A stretch of DNA of 64,000 nt from Sutcliffiella horikoshii DSM 8719 (GCA_001648575.1 LQXN01000064.1:310001-374000), one strand, 5' to 3'. Counted from the first letter of the stretch, positions 18,043-28,722 are shown. Notes: generated by a model from the sequence alone, not told the origin. Numbers and translations: made by a program.

Positions 18043-18843
18043 TTAGCGAACGCCAAAGAATTTTTTGATTTTATACATGACGCCCTTGTTATCATCTTCA
18101 AGGGATTGCAATGGCACAGACTCACCTAGGATGCGGCGCGCGATATTGCGGTAGGCAATGGACGCTTTGCTTGTAGGATCCATGACGATTGGTTCTCCGC
18201 TGTTGGATGCGCGGATGACACTGTCATCATCTGCTACGATCCCGATGATATCGATTGCCAGGATGGACACGATCTCATCCACATCCAGCATCTCACCGTT
18301 CTTCACCATATGGTTGCGGATGCGGTTGACAACAAGGCGGGGTGGTTGGATATTCTCCTCTTTTTCCAGCAATCCGATAATGCGATCTGCGTCACGGACA
18401 GAAGACACTTCAGGGGTTGTGACAACAATGGCCCTGTCGGCACCTGCGATGGCATTCTGGAAGCCCTGTTCGATTCCGGCCGGACAATCTATGATGATAT
18501 AATCATAATCTTGCTTTAATTCCATCACAAGCTTTTTCATCTGTTCGGGTTTTACAGCCGACTTATCACTTGTTTGAGCTGCCGGCAGGAGTTTCAGACA
18601 TTCAAAACGCTTGTCGTTGATCAAGGCCTGATGTGTTTTACAACGTCCTTCAATGACGTCGACCAAATCATAAATGATGCGGTTTTCAAGTCCCATGACA
18701 ACATCAAGGTTTCTCAGCCCTATATCTGTATCTATTAAACACACTCTTTTTCCTTGTAAAGCAAGAGCCGTTCCTATATTTGCAGAAGTTGTCGTTTTGC
18801 CGACTCCACCTTTACCGGAAGTAATTACGATAGCCTCTCCCAC
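18043..18843 (-). CDS. minD: Septum site-determining ATPase MinD
   Basis: 266 residues. Deviant Walker A GKGGVGKTTTSANIG at the N-terminus, DTDIGLRNLD, DCPAGIEQGF, and the C-terminal amphipathic membrane-targeting helix (MYKIKKFFGVR). Positions MinC at poles with DivIVA/MinJ. Three bases separate it from minC. Confidence 0.98.
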   Translation of the reverse strand: MGEAIVITSGKGGVGKTTTSANIGTALALQGKRVCLIDTDIGLRNLDVVMGLENRIIYDLVDVIEGRCKTHQALINDKRFECLKLLPAAQTSDKSAVKPEQMKKLVMELKQDYDYIIIDCPAGIEQGFQNAIAGADRAIVVTTPEVSSVRDADRIIGLLEKEENIQPPRLVVNRIRNHMVKNGEMLDVDEIVSILAIDIIGIVADDDSVIRASNSGEPIVMDPTSKASIAYRNIARRILGESVPLQSLEDDNKGVMYKIKKFFGVR

Positions 18844-18846
18844 TTG

Positions 18847-19533
18847 TTACATTCTCCTTTCAAGCCGTGTTAACATCGGTCTCAGTTGTGAAAGCAATTG
18901 TAAGCGGTCTATGACAATTTGTTCTTGATCATCTATATAGGCGCACTCCATTTCACTGCTTCCTTCTAGTTGCTCACTTAAATCTGGAGCGCGGTTTATT
19001 GTGTTCTCTATAGAAAGCAATGTAGGTTTCATCAGACTTGCTGCAATGATGGCATCCTTTTTACCTTGAAGCCCGGCATAGGCACTTCCACGCAATGCTC
19101 CCATGATAAAAACATTGCCACCCGCCTTGACCGTGCCGCCAGGATTGACATCCCCGATAAGAAGGAGATCTCCTTCCACTTCAAGCACTTGTCCGGAACG
19201 GATCATTTTCGCTACAGGAACTATCTCGGATTCTTTTTTCCACTGGATTGCCTGCTCTTTTGTTACAACATCGCTTTCGATATCTTCCACAATAAAGTTT
19301 TTCTTGCTTCGGATGACATTTCGTAATTTTTCTTGCTGCTTATTGGTTAAATAACGATTTCCGACTTTTAGGCGCACACCTAAGAGCGGAGCTTCGTCCG
19401 GATTGCTATTCGACGTTAATTTTGCTTCTATTTCAGCTAATAGCTCTTGAAACGAGCATGTATCATCGAGATGCAGGGTTAGGCCCTCTTTTGTGCCCTT
19501 AATGGTTACATACTGTTGTTTTTGTCTATTCAC
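18847..19533 (-). CDS. minC: Septum inhibitor MinC
   Basis: 228 residues. N-terminal FtsZ-inhibiting domain ([19 protein letters not shown]) and C-terminal beta-helix dimer/MinD-binding domain (VRSG-like [36 protein letters not shown]). GTG 19533 with GAGGTG 7 bases upstream matches the B. subtilis length; an ATG at 19566 has its ribosome site too close. Confidence 0.95.
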   Translation of the reverse strand: MNRQKQQYVTIKGTKEGLTLHLDDTCSFQELLAEIEAKLTSNSNPDEAPLLGVRLKVGNRYLTNKQQEKLRNVIRSKKNFIVEDIESDVVTKEQAIQWKKESEIVPVAKMIRSGQVLEVEGDLLLIGDVNPGGTVKAGGNVFIMGALRGSAYAGLQGKKDAIIAASLMKPTLLSIENTINRAPDLSEQLEGSSEMECAYIDDQEQIVIDRLQLLSQLRPMLTRLERRM

Positions 19534-19633
19534 GACGTTCACCTCAACAAGTATATAATTCGACATTGTCCTTCTATTTCCTTTTTCCTATATCCATAAA
19601 ATAAAAAAAGATTGCTAGATAGTTTATGTAATG

Positions 19634-19663
19634 GAAAAGCCCGTCCCTTTTGGGATAGGGCTT
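19634..19663 (-). terminator. Terminator between mreD and minC
   Basis: Stem AAGCCC-TAT-CCC (19652-19663) with GGG-ACG-GGCTT (19637-19647), internal 3-base bulges, followed by TTTT on the minus strand. Weak T-run, so it may only attenuate mre read-through into minCD. Confidence 0.6.
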
Positions 19664-19755
19664 AGTAGTATCTTTCGTTTCTTTCAAAATTCCGGTGTCA
19701 GTTTCCGTTGCAGGTTTTCGCTTTTATAGACTACCAAACTATAGAAAAGCTAACC

Positions 19756-20277
19756 TTACAGCTCATCCTTCTGTTCGATTGCCAGTCGTTCCATGAAGAG
19801 TTTGACTGGGAATAAAAGTATTAAGGCGATAATGGCATTAAATACTAAAGTTGGCACGACCCTCATGTATAAGAACTCTGAATGAAGCATTTGGATGGTC
19901 CCGATAAGAGAGTGTATTCCAAAGACAAGGTGCTCGGTGATGGTGATGGATAGCAGCACCAGTATAAAGGATATCAGATAATTGGTGTTCACGAATCTGA
20001 GGATCCCGGAAATTATATACACCGATACTCCAAATGCAAACAGGTAGACACCCAGGATTTCCGTATAAACCATATCATAGAGAAAACCGAACAGCATGGC
20101 ACAGATCAGGCCCACATACGGACTTGTATAGATGGCACAAAGGACGATGACAATCAACATATACCTTGGTACGATCGTCCAGTCTTCGCTGATTTCATGA
20201 AGGCCGAAGAAATCGACGCTCATGCTTTCAAGTATAAATAAGAAAAGAAGCAGGGCTGGCAAGATATATTTTCTCAC
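19756..20277 (-). CDS. mreD: Rod shape-determining protein MreD
   Basis: 173 residues, about five membrane helices with little else, ending in a charged tail. Part of the elongasome with MreB, MreC and RodA. Overlaps the end of mreC by 4 bases. Confidence 0.93.
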   Translation of the reverse strand: MRKYILPALLLFLFILESMSVDFFGLHEISEDWTIVPRYMLIVIVLCAIYTSPYVGLICAMLFGFLYDMVYTEILGVYLFAFGVSVYIISGILRFVNTNYLISFILVLLSITITEHLVFGIHSLIGTIQMLHSEFLYMRVVPTLVFNAIIALILLFPVKLFMERLAIEQKDEL

Positions 20278-21173
20278 TCAGAGCCCCCCTCTTCGGCATC
20301 TTCTTCAGTTGTTTCCTCTTCAACCGGCTCTTCTCCTGATATCAGTGTCCGTTTCACAATCATCACTTGACTGATGTTATAGAAGTCCGCTGCCGGTTTC
20401 ACATAGGCCATCTGCGTCAATCCATACTCATCTGCGACAACCTCAGTCACTTCCCCGATCATCAGACCTTCAGGGAATACACCGCCAAGTCCGGAGGATA
20501 GAACGGTTTCCCCTTCCTTTACTTCCGCCTGGTGAGGTATACGCTTTAACAAAAGAGCACCTTTCTCCTCGTCATATCCTTCGATCAGCCCAAAAATATC
20601 CTCTTCTCCTTGGATGTAAGCGGAGATACGATTCTTGGGATCCAATGAGCTCAGGAGCTGGACGGTGGAAGTGAATGCATTGGCATGTTTGACTTTACCG
20701 ATTAACCCTCCGGAAGTAACTACAGCCATGTCCTTTTCCACACCGTTTTGCTTGCCTTTATTCACCGTGATCTGCTCCACCCATTGATCTGGGTTTCTGC
20801 CGATCACAGTTGCAGGCTTTGGTTCATAGTCGCGAAGTGAATCCATTTCCCCGATCACTTCACGGAATTCTTCATTTTCTTTTTCTAGTTTTTGTACCTT
20901 CGTTTCTAAAAGAGCATATTCTTCTAGTCTAGCACGCAGCAGTTTATTCTCTTCATACGTATCTTTTAAGTACCCTACATTATCAAAGAAGCCCGCGGCA
21001 AAATGTGCGGGCCTATAAAAGATAGATTGGACAAAGCCAGTGGAGTCCTTTACGAACTGTTCAGGCCATGTCAAATCGTCCCGTTCTTTTAAAGAGAAAC
21101 CAATCAATGCCACTAGAAAAATTAAGCTCACCAACAAAATAATCAACCTTTTATTCAGGAAGAATTGTGGCAT
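20274..21173 (-). CDS. mreC: Rod shape-determining protein MreC
   Basis: 299 residues: N-terminal membrane helix (LIILLVSLIFLVALIGFSL), coiled coil about 65-110 (LLRARLEEYALLETKVQKLE), then two beta-barrel domains with PATVIGRNPDQW and SSGLGGVFPEGLMIGEV. The acidic tail (EEPVEEETTEEDAEEGG) is longer and more acidic than in B. subtilis. Confidence 0.95.
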   Translation of the reverse strand: MPQFFLNKRLIILLVSLIFLVALIGFSLKERDDLTWPEQFVKDSTGFVQSIFYRPAHFAAGFFDNVGYLKDTYEENKLLRARLEEYALLETKVQKLEKENEEFREVIGEMDSLRDYEPKPATVIGRNPDQWVEQITVNKGKQNGVEKDMAVVTSGGLIGKVKHANAFTSTVQLLSSLDPKNRISAYIQGEEDIFGLIEGYDEEKGALLLKRIPHQAEVKEGETVLSSGLGGVFPEGLMIGEVTEVVADEYGLTQMAYVKPAADFYNISQVMIVKRTLISGEEPVEEETTEEDAEEGGSE

Positions 21174-21187
21174 TACTTAACACCTAC

Positions 21188-22228
<1,041 letters not shown>

Positions 22229-22366
22229 CTAAAGCGTAATAGTGATAAATGAAAAGTGATAAAACGGACGAAGCATGCCCATGTATTTTCATTGTGATGT
22301 GGATATCTTTATTATTGTAGAAATTTGATGGATTTAGAAGGTTGTCCTTCGAAACTCATGAGTAAT

Positions 22367-22395
22367 ATTATAGCGTAGGTTTGGATAAATGCCTA
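22367..22395 (-). promoter_or_regulatory. Candidate sigma-A promoter for mreBCD
   Basis: On the minus strand TAGGCA (22390-22395), 17-base spacer, perfect TATAAT (22367-22372). It lies just after the radC stop, about 160 bases before mreB. Confidence 0.55.
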
Positions 22396-22398
22396 GTA

Positions 22399-23097
22399 TT
22401 ACACATACCCTTTTTCTTTCAAACTGATGAATTTCTGATCGCCGATGATCAAATGGTCCAAAAGCTCTATCCCGATGAGCTTGCCGCATTCACTTAACCG
22501 TTTTGTCACATCGATATCCTCTCGGCTAGGGGCAGGGTCACCTGATGGGTGATTGTGGATGCAAATGAATGAGGCAGCGGACCGCCTGAACGCTTCCTTG
22601 AACACCTCACGAGGGTGCACGATCGAAGCATTCAGACTTCCGATAAAGATGGTCTGTTGATGGAGGACCTGATTTTTTGTATTCAAGTAGAGACAGACAA
22701 AATGCTCCTGTGATAAAAAGCGCATGTCTTCCATCACGAAATTCGCAGCATCTTCTGGAGAACGAATGACGTATCGGTCTTCATATTGCAAGCGGTGAAT
22801 TCTTCTCCCAAGCTCTACGGCAGCCATGATCTGAACTGCCTTCACCTTTCCGATCCCCTTTGTATCGGTTATCTCTTCAACGGATGCATCCTTTAACAGT
22901 CGCAGCCCTTCAAAATTGATTAAAAGCTTATTTGCCAGCTGTAAAACTGATTCCTCTTTTGAACCAGTCCGAAGCAGGATGGCAAGCAGCTCATGATTGG
23001 AAAGGCTTTTAGGACCATCTTGTATCATTCTTTCTCTTGGCCGTTGATCTTCGGGATAGTCTTTGATCATCAGTGCAGTGGATTTGGTGGTTTCCAA
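22399..23097 (-). CDS. radC: RadC family JAB/MPN protein
   Basis: 232 residues. Helix-hairpin-helix region (DTKGIGKVKAVQIMAAVELG) and C-terminal JAB metalloprotease-like domain with HNHPSGDPAPS and the DHLIIGD segment. The metal motif is intact. Biological role is unsettled; the old link to repair is doubted. TTG 23097 with AGGAGG 7 bases upstream gives the B. subtilis length. Confidence 0.94.
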   Translation of the reverse strand: METTKSTALMIKDYPEDQRPRERMIQDGPKSLSNHELLAILLRTGSKEESVLQLANKLLINFEGLRLLKDASVEEITDTKGIGKVKAVQIMAAVELGRRIHRLQYEDRYVIRSPEDAANFVMEDMRFLSQEHFVCLYLNTKNQVLHQQTIFIGSLNASIVHPREVFKEAFRRSAASFICIHNHPSGDPAPSREDIDVTKRLSECGKLIGIELLDHLIIGDQKFISLKEKGYV

Positions 23098-23147
23098 TTC
23101 TCTTCCTCCTTTTAATAAATGGAGGGTCATGCAACGGCCATTCTATT

Positions 23148-23705
23148 CTATCTGAAGCTTTTCAATTCACGAACCGTCCTTGAGAGCGGAAGCCCCACAA
23201 TCGAAAAATAGTCTCCTTTGATTTCTTTTACAAAAAGCGCTCCGACCTCCTGGATCCCGTATGAACCAGCCTTGTCCATAGGTTCTCCGGACTTTATATA
23301 GAACTCGATATCTTCATCAGTGAGTTCCCAGAATGTCACGGAAGTTTTTTCGTAAAATTTCACTTCTTTTTCCTCACTTAAAATGGCGACCCCACTAATT
23401 ACATGGTGTGTGTTGCCGCTAAGTGTGCGGAGTGTGGTTCTTGCTTCTTCTTCATTTTCAGGCTTGCCAAGCACCTTATCGCCCAACACGACAATCGTAT
23501 CAGAACCAATGACAATCGCAGATTCATTTTCCTGAAAGACATTCTGCGCTTTCTGATAGGCCAAGGTAGTGGCGATTTCCTCCGGTGCCAGCGTTGAGTC
23601 GAAGGTTTCCACGATGTTACTCACCTTCACGGTAAAGGGGAGATGTACTTGTTGGAGAAGTTCCTTTCTTCTAGGGGATCCTGAGGCTAAGATAAGAGGT
23701 TTCAT
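23148..23705 (-). CDS. maf: Maf nucleotide pyrophosphatase
   Basis: 185 residues. House-cleaning dTTP/UTP pyrophosphatase: LILASGSPRRKELL, IVIGSDTIVVLGDK, and KAGSYGIQEVGALFV. Overexpression in B. subtilis blocks septation. Between spoIIB and radC as in B. subtilis. Confidence 0.96.
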   Translation of the reverse strand: MKPLILASGSPRRKELLQQVHLPFTVKVSNIVETFDSTLAPEEIATTLAYQKAQNVFQENESAIVIGSDTIVVLGDKVLGKPENEEEARTTLRTLSGNTHHVISGVAILSEEKEVKFYEKTSVTFWELTDEDIEFYIKSGEPMDKAGSYGIQEVGALFVKEIKGDYFSIVGLPLSRTVRELKSFR

Positions 23706-23816
23706 GTTTTTATCACCTTTCGCAAATAGTAGTCATATGAGAGATACATTTTTATCCTATCACAAAGTTTATGGCAGGACCAAGCAACTTCCGAGGAGTT
23801 CCAAAGATTGTTTTTT

Positions 23817-23853
23817 TGGCAAAAAAACAGCCCCAAAAGTGGATTTTGAGGCT
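23817..23853 (-). terminator. Terminator after spoIIB
   Basis: 10-bp stem AGCCTCAAAA (23844-23853) with TTTTGGGGCT (23829-23838), 5-base loop, then a T-rich run on the minus strand. Confidence 0.88.
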
Positions 23854-23861
23854 CCTTAAAA

Positions 23862-24968
23862 TTAGTATAAAAATTTGGTTGCGTCTAGTAATTTTTGTTG
23901 GGCATCCCAGAGCGCTTCTGTGTTATTGGATGATTGATGTGAGCGTATATTTTCATATGCTCCAGAGAGTGAAGCCTTCCATTCTTTTATACTGTCTGTC
24001 AGTTCAGAATCCTGTATGGCTGCTACTTTGTCAAAGGATGCTCCAAGCGTTTCAGAGGCAGCCGCGTCCAAAGAGGTCCCTTGTAGCAGGAGTGCGGTGG
24101 CAACGGTGAGTTGTTTGTATAGTACTTGTCCTTCCTGAAGCAATTGGACATCCTGTTCCGATAGGGAGTTCATCTTCTTTTCCGACAGGGAGATTTCTTT
24201 AGCATAAGGATCGAATCCCTTGGCTTGTGCTCCTCCTGCGATCTGTTTCATCCCTTCCACATTTTGACCCACTGCCATGAAGACGAATGTGGGATCAGAA
24301 CTTACGGCTACAGCAGGGAAGCCGGCAGCTCTAAGACGGTCTATTTCAGCGTTCGCACCTTCAGCCGTTGAAAAAGCACCTGCCTGTAAAACAGAAAGAG
24401 TCTGAGCGGAAATGGTTGCGCTCCCGTCACCGCTTACTGCAGGAGTTTCCGGTGCTTCAGTCGTATCGTTCGCAACTGGGGCTGTCGTTGGCACTTCTGG
24501 ATTAACCGGAGTTCCGGACATATTCATCACTCCGAGAATAAGAAAGCCTAAACATGTTCCTATTCCGATTGCCATTCCGATCGACACAAGGAGCTGCTTT
24601 GAAAATGATGGGGGGGCTAGCTTTTTCTTTTTGCCAAAAGGGGCCGGACGTACTTTTGTTCCTTTGTCTTTATTGAGTTGCCGAAGATCTTCGATATAAG
24701 AATTGTCCCCTGAAGATTTGCTCGTATCTTTAAGAGGCTCTTTAGGTAGCACCCATTCAAACTCTTCTTCTTTCTTCTCAGCTGCTGCGGCTGACTCATC
24801 CACAATAATGATAGGCAAATCATCTTCCGGAAAATCATCCTTAATCGGCCCATTGTTTGGTTGGGGCGGCAATTTTTCCTTCGCGTTCCTTTTTCTCTTC
24901 TTTCCCTTACCATACGTTTCTTTTCCATTTATCTTTACCTTCACATGGTGATTGTCCACTTTCTCCAC
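23862..24968 (-). CDS. spoIIB: SpoIIB-like SPOR-domain sporulation protein
   Basis: 368 residues. Cytosolic charged N-terminus (VKVKINGKETYGKG), one membrane helix near residues 135-155 (SIGMAIGIGTCLGFLILGVM), a linker, then a SPOR domain (SVLQAGAFSTAEGANAEIDR; FPAVAVSSDPTFVFMAVG) that binds denuded septal peptidoglycan. The C-terminal 130 residues are helical. SpoIIB speeds septal wall thinning at engulfment. Position upstream of maf fits B. subtilis; sequence is otherwise diverged. Confidence 0.87.
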   Translation of the reverse strand: MEKVDNHHVKVKINGKETYGKGKKRKRNAKEKLPPQPNNGPIKDDFPEDDLPIIIVDESAAAAEKKEEEFEWVLPKEPLKDTSKSSGDNSYIEDLRQLNKDKGTKVRPAPFGKKKKLAPPSFSKQLLVSIGMAIGIGTCLGFLILGVMNMSGTPVNPEVPTTAPVANDTTEAPETPAVSGDGSATISAQTLSVLQAGAFSTAEGANAEIDRLRAAGFPAVAVSSDPTFVFMAVGQNVEGMKQIAGGAQAKGFDPYAKEISLSEKKMNSLSEQDVQLLQEGQVLYKQLTVATALLLQGTSLDAAASETLGASFDKVAAIQDSELTDSIKEWKASLSGAYENIRSHQSSNNTEALWDAQQKLLDATKFLY

Positions 24969-25029
24969 CTCCGTTTACGTTTGACAAATTTTGTCTTACT
25001 CAGATTTGTTTCATCCTATCACAGGCCAT

Positions 25030-25060
25030 AAAAAAAAGAACAAGACTTTTGTCGTCTTGT
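25030..25060 (-). terminator. Terminator of the pil operon
   Basis: 7-8 bp stem ACAAGAC (25054-25060 on the minus strand) with GTCTTGT (25040-25046), followed by TTTTTTTT (25030-25037). Lies between pilO and spoIIB. Confidence 0.8.
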
Positions 25061-25124
25061 CCTAATTCTTTTCCGACAGAAAATCCAATTCTGAAATGAA
25101 TTCGACTATTTCCATGGAAATAAT

Positions 25125-25832
25125 TTAATTATTGTCGATAAATGGATTTGTCCTATTACTTGGTTCAGGTACAGATAGTGGCGGGAGGTCATCAACTAAA
25201 TCATTGAGCTCCGGATGATAAAATGCAGACAGGGTAACCGAGTAAGTCAGGGCTTCGAGCTCTTGTTCAGTGGATGTTACTTCCGGCTGACCGGAAAAGC
25301 TTACAGATTCAATTTGAGTGATCCGAGTCAAGCTTTCCAAGGACGTAAGGAAAGTTGTCAGGTCTTCATATACTTCCGACTCGACTGACAGATTGACTGT
25401 CACCTTTTTCAACCCTTCCGGAAGATATGTTTCCTCCTGTATAACCCCTTCTTCTTCGTGCATGTTCTCATATTCCTCTAAAGTCGTACTGGCAGGCAGG
25501 AACTCCCCCTCCCCAAAAGACATGTTCACGATTTTACTATCAGATAGTACCTCTGCCTTTTCGAGTTCCAATATAAGCTGCTCCAAATATGGAGTGACAG
25601 GAATCTTGCGTTGCAGCTCCACTGTTGTATTACCTGTCGCAGTTGCAATTTCTTCTTGCTGTTCAAGCACTTGAATAAGCTGTTCCTCGATCCTCTTCTC
25701 TTCCTGAAGCTGTGTTGCTCGCGCTTCCTTTGGAGCATATGTTAAATAATAAAAGACGACTATCCCCAGTACAATCAGGAGGACACAAGAGCCGAGCAGG
25801 ATATAATGTTTCTTCTCCAATTCGATCATCAT
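25125..25832 (-). CDS. pilO: Type IV pilus PilO-like protein
   Basis: 235 residues. Short cytosolic start, one membrane helix (YILLGSCVLLIVLGIVVFYYL), coiled coil (residues about 35-65) and a ferredoxin-like region (GLKKVTVNLSVESEVYEDLTTFLTSLESL) typical of PilO. With PilM and PilN it forms the inner-membrane alignment complex. Starts with ATGA overlapping the pilN stop. Assignment from context and topology; sequence identity to known PilO is low. Confidence 0.82.
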   Translation of the reverse strand: MMIELEKKHYILLGSCVLLIVLGIVVFYYLTYAPKEARATQLQEEKRIEEQLIQVLEQQEEIATATGNTTVELQRKIPVTPYLEQLILELEKAEVLSDSKIVNMSFGEGEFLPASTTLEEYENMHEEEGVIQEETYLPEGLKKVTVNLSVESEVYEDLTTFLTSLESLTRITQIESVSFSGQPEVTSTEQELEALTYSVTLSAFYHPELNDLVDDLPPLSVPEPSNRTNPFIDNN

Positions 25833-26455
25833 AGCTCTTCTTCCTCCTCCTCTTCAGTAATCGTACCGTCTTCCTCTTCTTCCTCCTCGACCGTCTGGAA
25901 TGCATGGCGATCAAAGCCGACGGTGTATTGTCCGATGTACCTAGGCAGGACACCAGCCGTTTCTTCAGATCCGACATCGACCGTGGAAATCGATGACAGA
26001 TTAATAGAATGGTAGAGTGAAGATTCGTTCAAGTGATAAAGAAAATAGGCCGCATCCCTGGATTCGTCGAATTGGACCGTTAAGTTCATAAGCCCAGTTT
26101 CATCATAATTGAAGCTTTGGATGAACCCTCTTTCAGGTAACAGTCTGATAAGATCCTTCATGACAGGGACCATCTCTAATGGGTATTCCTCCGCCCATAC
26201 TACCGTATCCTCCAGCCTTTGTGCAGAAGAAGAGTTTTGCGGTCGATTCACCGCTTCTTCTTTAGCAATCCGCAACTGTTGAACCATCTCCAATTCCTGT
26301 TCAGCAGTCCGGACATCACTTTTAACCATGTTGAAAAAAGTAAAAAGAATGATGGCAACGAACAAAAGAAAGAACGCACAGATGCCATATACTAGAGGCA
26401 TTGTAATATTTCTGGATTTCCTTTTCGGTAATAAATCTATATCTACTAACATCAT
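25829..26455 (-). CDS. pilN: Type IV pilus PilN-like protein
   Basis: 208 residues. N-terminal MMLVDIDLLPKRKSR resembles the PilN segment that docks into PilM (INLLP-type). One membrane helix (LVYGICAFFLLFVAIILFTFF), coiled coil, then a periplasmic-type fold. The tail is strikingly acidic (EEEEEEDGTITEEEEEEEL). Overlaps pilM and pilO by four bases each. Confidence 0.85.
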   Translation of the reverse strand: MMLVDIDLLPKRKSRNITMPLVYGICAFFLLFVAIILFTFFNMVKSDVRTAEQELEMVQQLRIAKEEAVNRPQNSSSAQRLEDTVVWAEEYPLEMVPVMKDLIRLLPERGFIQSFNYDETGLMNLTVQFDESRDAAYFLYHLNESSLYHSINLSSISTVDVGSEETAGVLPRYIGQYTVGFDRHAFQTVEEEEEEDGTITEEEEEEEL

Positions 26456-27435
26456 TGCACCTCTTTTAACGCCAACCCTAAGGAGTAGAAATATTTTGGG
26501 TCAACCACCTCTTGGTCTTGGGTATAGACACCTTGTTCAAACGTGTCCACTTTCACGGATATTTTCTCTGTCAATTTTGCCAAAATCAACGGTAGGTTCG
26601 GGTGATCGCCGTATAATAAAACCCGGTTGATTTCCTCATTTCCCTGGTTCAAGGAATAACGGAAAAAGTTCATGATCCGCTCCACTTCAATGATGAAGTC
26701 TTCCAAAAACACATTGAACTGGACTATATCCCCCGCCCACTCCAGCTGGGTGTTCGTGACAGATACTTCCCAAACTTTCATATCCTGAGGGAATGCAACG
26801 GTACGCATGAAGACAGGTACATGATCCATGAAGATACTAAGGGTGATGCAACTCACATCAAAATGGATGACCAGCAGATGATCCTGTTCATTACGCTGGC
26901 CTAACTCATAGTATAAGCGATATAAACATAGGGATGAGACATCCGCTGCTGCAGGTTTAAGTTTGTTCTCTTCGAGCAGTGTGGATAACTCGGTGACCAC
27001 CTCTTCCGGTGAAGCAAAGAGTACAAGTTCCGTCTTTTCCGAGCGATGAAGAACATGCACATCAAATACAGGATCTTCGAAGGGTAAGTGAATGGTAGAA
27101 CCTAACTCCAGATACAAGTGTCCGATTATTTCATCATCCATAATATTAGACGGGATGGTCAGTTTGCGTGTGACGACATATTGATCGGGAACGACAAAGC
27201 GGACATGCTTACGTTTCAATCCCCAGTCTTCAACACATTCCTCTAAAATAAGACGAAAAATATTATCATCGACAATCTTCCCATCACGAATGATATTAGG
27301 CGGCAAAAATCGTTCATTTGTGCGCTTTACAGTCAGAGGGTTCAAACTCTTCAACTCTACCATTCGGATGACATGGTCACGGATAATCAAATTTATGAAA
27401 TTGTTTTGCTTTGGTTGCAGAAACGAAAATTCCAT
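26452..27435 (-). CDS. pilM: Type IV pilus PilM-like actin-fold protein
   Basis: 327 residues, cytosolic. The PilM family has the FtsA/actin fold: FINLIIRDHVIRMVELK at the N-terminus, a mid segment LLVIHFDVSCITLSIFMDH in place of the usual phosphate-2 motif, and INRVLLYGDHPNLPLILAKL near the end. The canonical GxxxT phosphate residues are not obvious, as in other Firmicute PilM. It anchors PilN. Confidence 0.85.
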   Translation of the reverse strand: MEFSFLQPKQNNFINLIIRDHVIRMVELKSLNPLTVKRTNERFLPPNIIRDGKIVDDNIFRLILEECVEDWGLKRKHVRFVVPDQYVVTRKLTIPSNIMDDEIIGHLYLELGSTIHLPFEDPVFDVHVLHRSEKTELVLFASPEEVVTELSTLLEENKLKPAAADVSSLCLYRLYYELGQRNEQDHLLVIHFDVSCITLSIFMDHVPVFMRTVAFPQDMKVWEVSVTNTQLEWAGDIVQFNVFLEDFIIEVERIMNFFRYSLNQGNEEINRVLLYGDHPNLPLILAKLTEKISVKVDTFEQGVYTQDQEVVDPKYFYSLGLALKEVQ

Positions 27436-27464
27436 CCAGAAAGCTCCTTATGTAAGATGATTTG

Positions 27465-28220
27465 CTAGAAGAGTAAGGAAAAATACCAGTTCAGTATCTG
27501 CTCCCCTTTAAAATAGGTGATAAGTGCAGCAAGTGCGATAGAAGGTCCGAATGGAAACGGGACTCCCCTCTTCACTTTTCCAAGCAACATTCCGATCAGG
27601 GCAGCTATCATCCCGACCAATGAAGCAAGGAAAAATGTCAGTATGACAAGCTCCCACCCTAAAACAAAGCCAAGTACTGCAAAAAGTTTCACATCTCCCC
27701 CACCCATTCCTCCTTTTGAAATGACGGCTACCAAAAAAGGGATGAGGAAACCTATCACCATTCCTAGCAAGTGGTCCGGTATAGATTGGTAAGGAATGAA
27801 GAACCGTTCGATAATGAATAGCCCAAAAAAGAATAACAGGATTTTGTTCGGTATCAGCATATAGTGCAGATCAGAGATGACAATGATGATGAGCATGGAA
27901 ATGAACGTCCATGCGATAATCAGTTCATAGGTCCATCCGATCATAAGTGGTGCTAGGACAAAAAGCACGGCCGTCAAAAGCTCGAATAATGGATAAATAG
28001 GAGACACGGACTTTTGACAGTGCCGACATCTCCCTTTAAGAAAAACATATGAAAGGACGGGAACTAAATCTAGCCCCGTCAATGTGGTCTTGCAATTCGT
28101 ACAATGTGATCTGGGTGTGACTATTGATTCACCCTTTGGTATCCTTAGGCCGACTACGTTGTAGAAGGAGCCTAGGAGGAGGGCTGATGCAAAAACAAAA
28201 GAAGTATTAATTAACAACAT
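27465..28220 (-). CDS. pilD: Type IV prepilin peptidase (PilD/ComC)
   Basis: 251 residues, A24 aspartic protease with about seven membrane helices. N-terminal zinc-binding cysteines CTNC and CRHC (residues about 40-65) for the methyltransferase domain, and both catalytic Asp motifs: SDLHYMLIPN and GGGDVKLF. It cleaves and probably N-methylates the prepilins of this locus. It occupies the chromosomal place of B. subtilis comC between spoIIB and folC, so it may also serve a ComG pseudopilus elsewhere. Overlaps the pilin stop by 14 bases. Confidence 0.95.
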   Translation of the reverse strand: MLLINTSFVFASALLLGSFYNVVGLRIPKGESIVTPRSHCTNCKTTLTGLDLVPVLSYVFLKGRCRHCQKSVSPIYPLFELLTAVLFVLAPLMIGWTYELIIAWTFISMLIIIVISDLHYMLIPNKILLFFFGLFIIERFFIPYQSIPDHLLGMVIGFLIPFLVAVISKGGMGGGDVKLFAVLGFVLGWELVILTFFLASLVGMIAALIGMLLGKVKRGVPFPFGPSIALAALITYFKGEQILNWYFSLLF

Positions 28221-28722
28221 CTCTATTTAAGTTGGAGACATTAACTGCAGTTGTAATTCCTCGCTTTGTAGTCTGCTCATTTTGTAAACGAACTTGAGTT
28301 GGTGTACCATTTTCAATTTTTACATATGAACCATTAGTAATTGTAGCTAATCCTGTACCAGCTTCTGCTATTGGTGCTGCAGTTCCGCCTCTCATATAAC
28401 CTAGTTCATCGCCAGCATCAGTAATGTCACCACTATGAGGGTCTTTTAAGACTTCAATATAGTTCTCAGTTTCTAAGTATCCTAAACTAACATACCAAGT
28501 ACCTGTTTGATATTTTGAATCTCCAGTAATGGCTAATCTTGCAGAGTTTACCATTTGCTGAGCATTAGCAACATGTGCATCTTTCTTAGTGTTATCAATC
28601 AACCCACCAATACTAGGTATAGCAATTGCAGCGATAATCCCCAAGATAACAACAACAGCAAGTAATTCAATAAGCGTTAATCCTTTTTCGTTCCGAAGCA
28701 TTTTTCTACATTTTTGTAACAT
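28207..28722 (-). CDS. pilA: Major-type prepilin (PilA-like)
   Basis: 171 residues. Leader MLQKCRKMLRNEKG, cleaved before LTLIELLAVVVILGIIAAI, with Glu5 present and Leu instead of the usual Phe at +1. Long hydrophobic helix, then a soluble domain rich in Gly/Thr. Codon use is more A/T-rich than flanking genes, and GGGAGG lies before the ATG, both consistent with high expression of the structural pilin. Between pilC and pilD. Confidence 0.92.
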   Translation of the reverse strand: MLQKCRKMLRNEKGLTLIELLAVVVILGIIAAIAIPSIGGLIDNTKKDAHVANAQQMVNSARLAITGDSKYQTGTWYVSLGYLETENYIEVLKDPHSGDITDAGDELGYMRGGTAAPIAEAGTGLATITNGSYVKIENGTPTQVRLQNEQTTKRGITTAVNVSNLNRDVVN

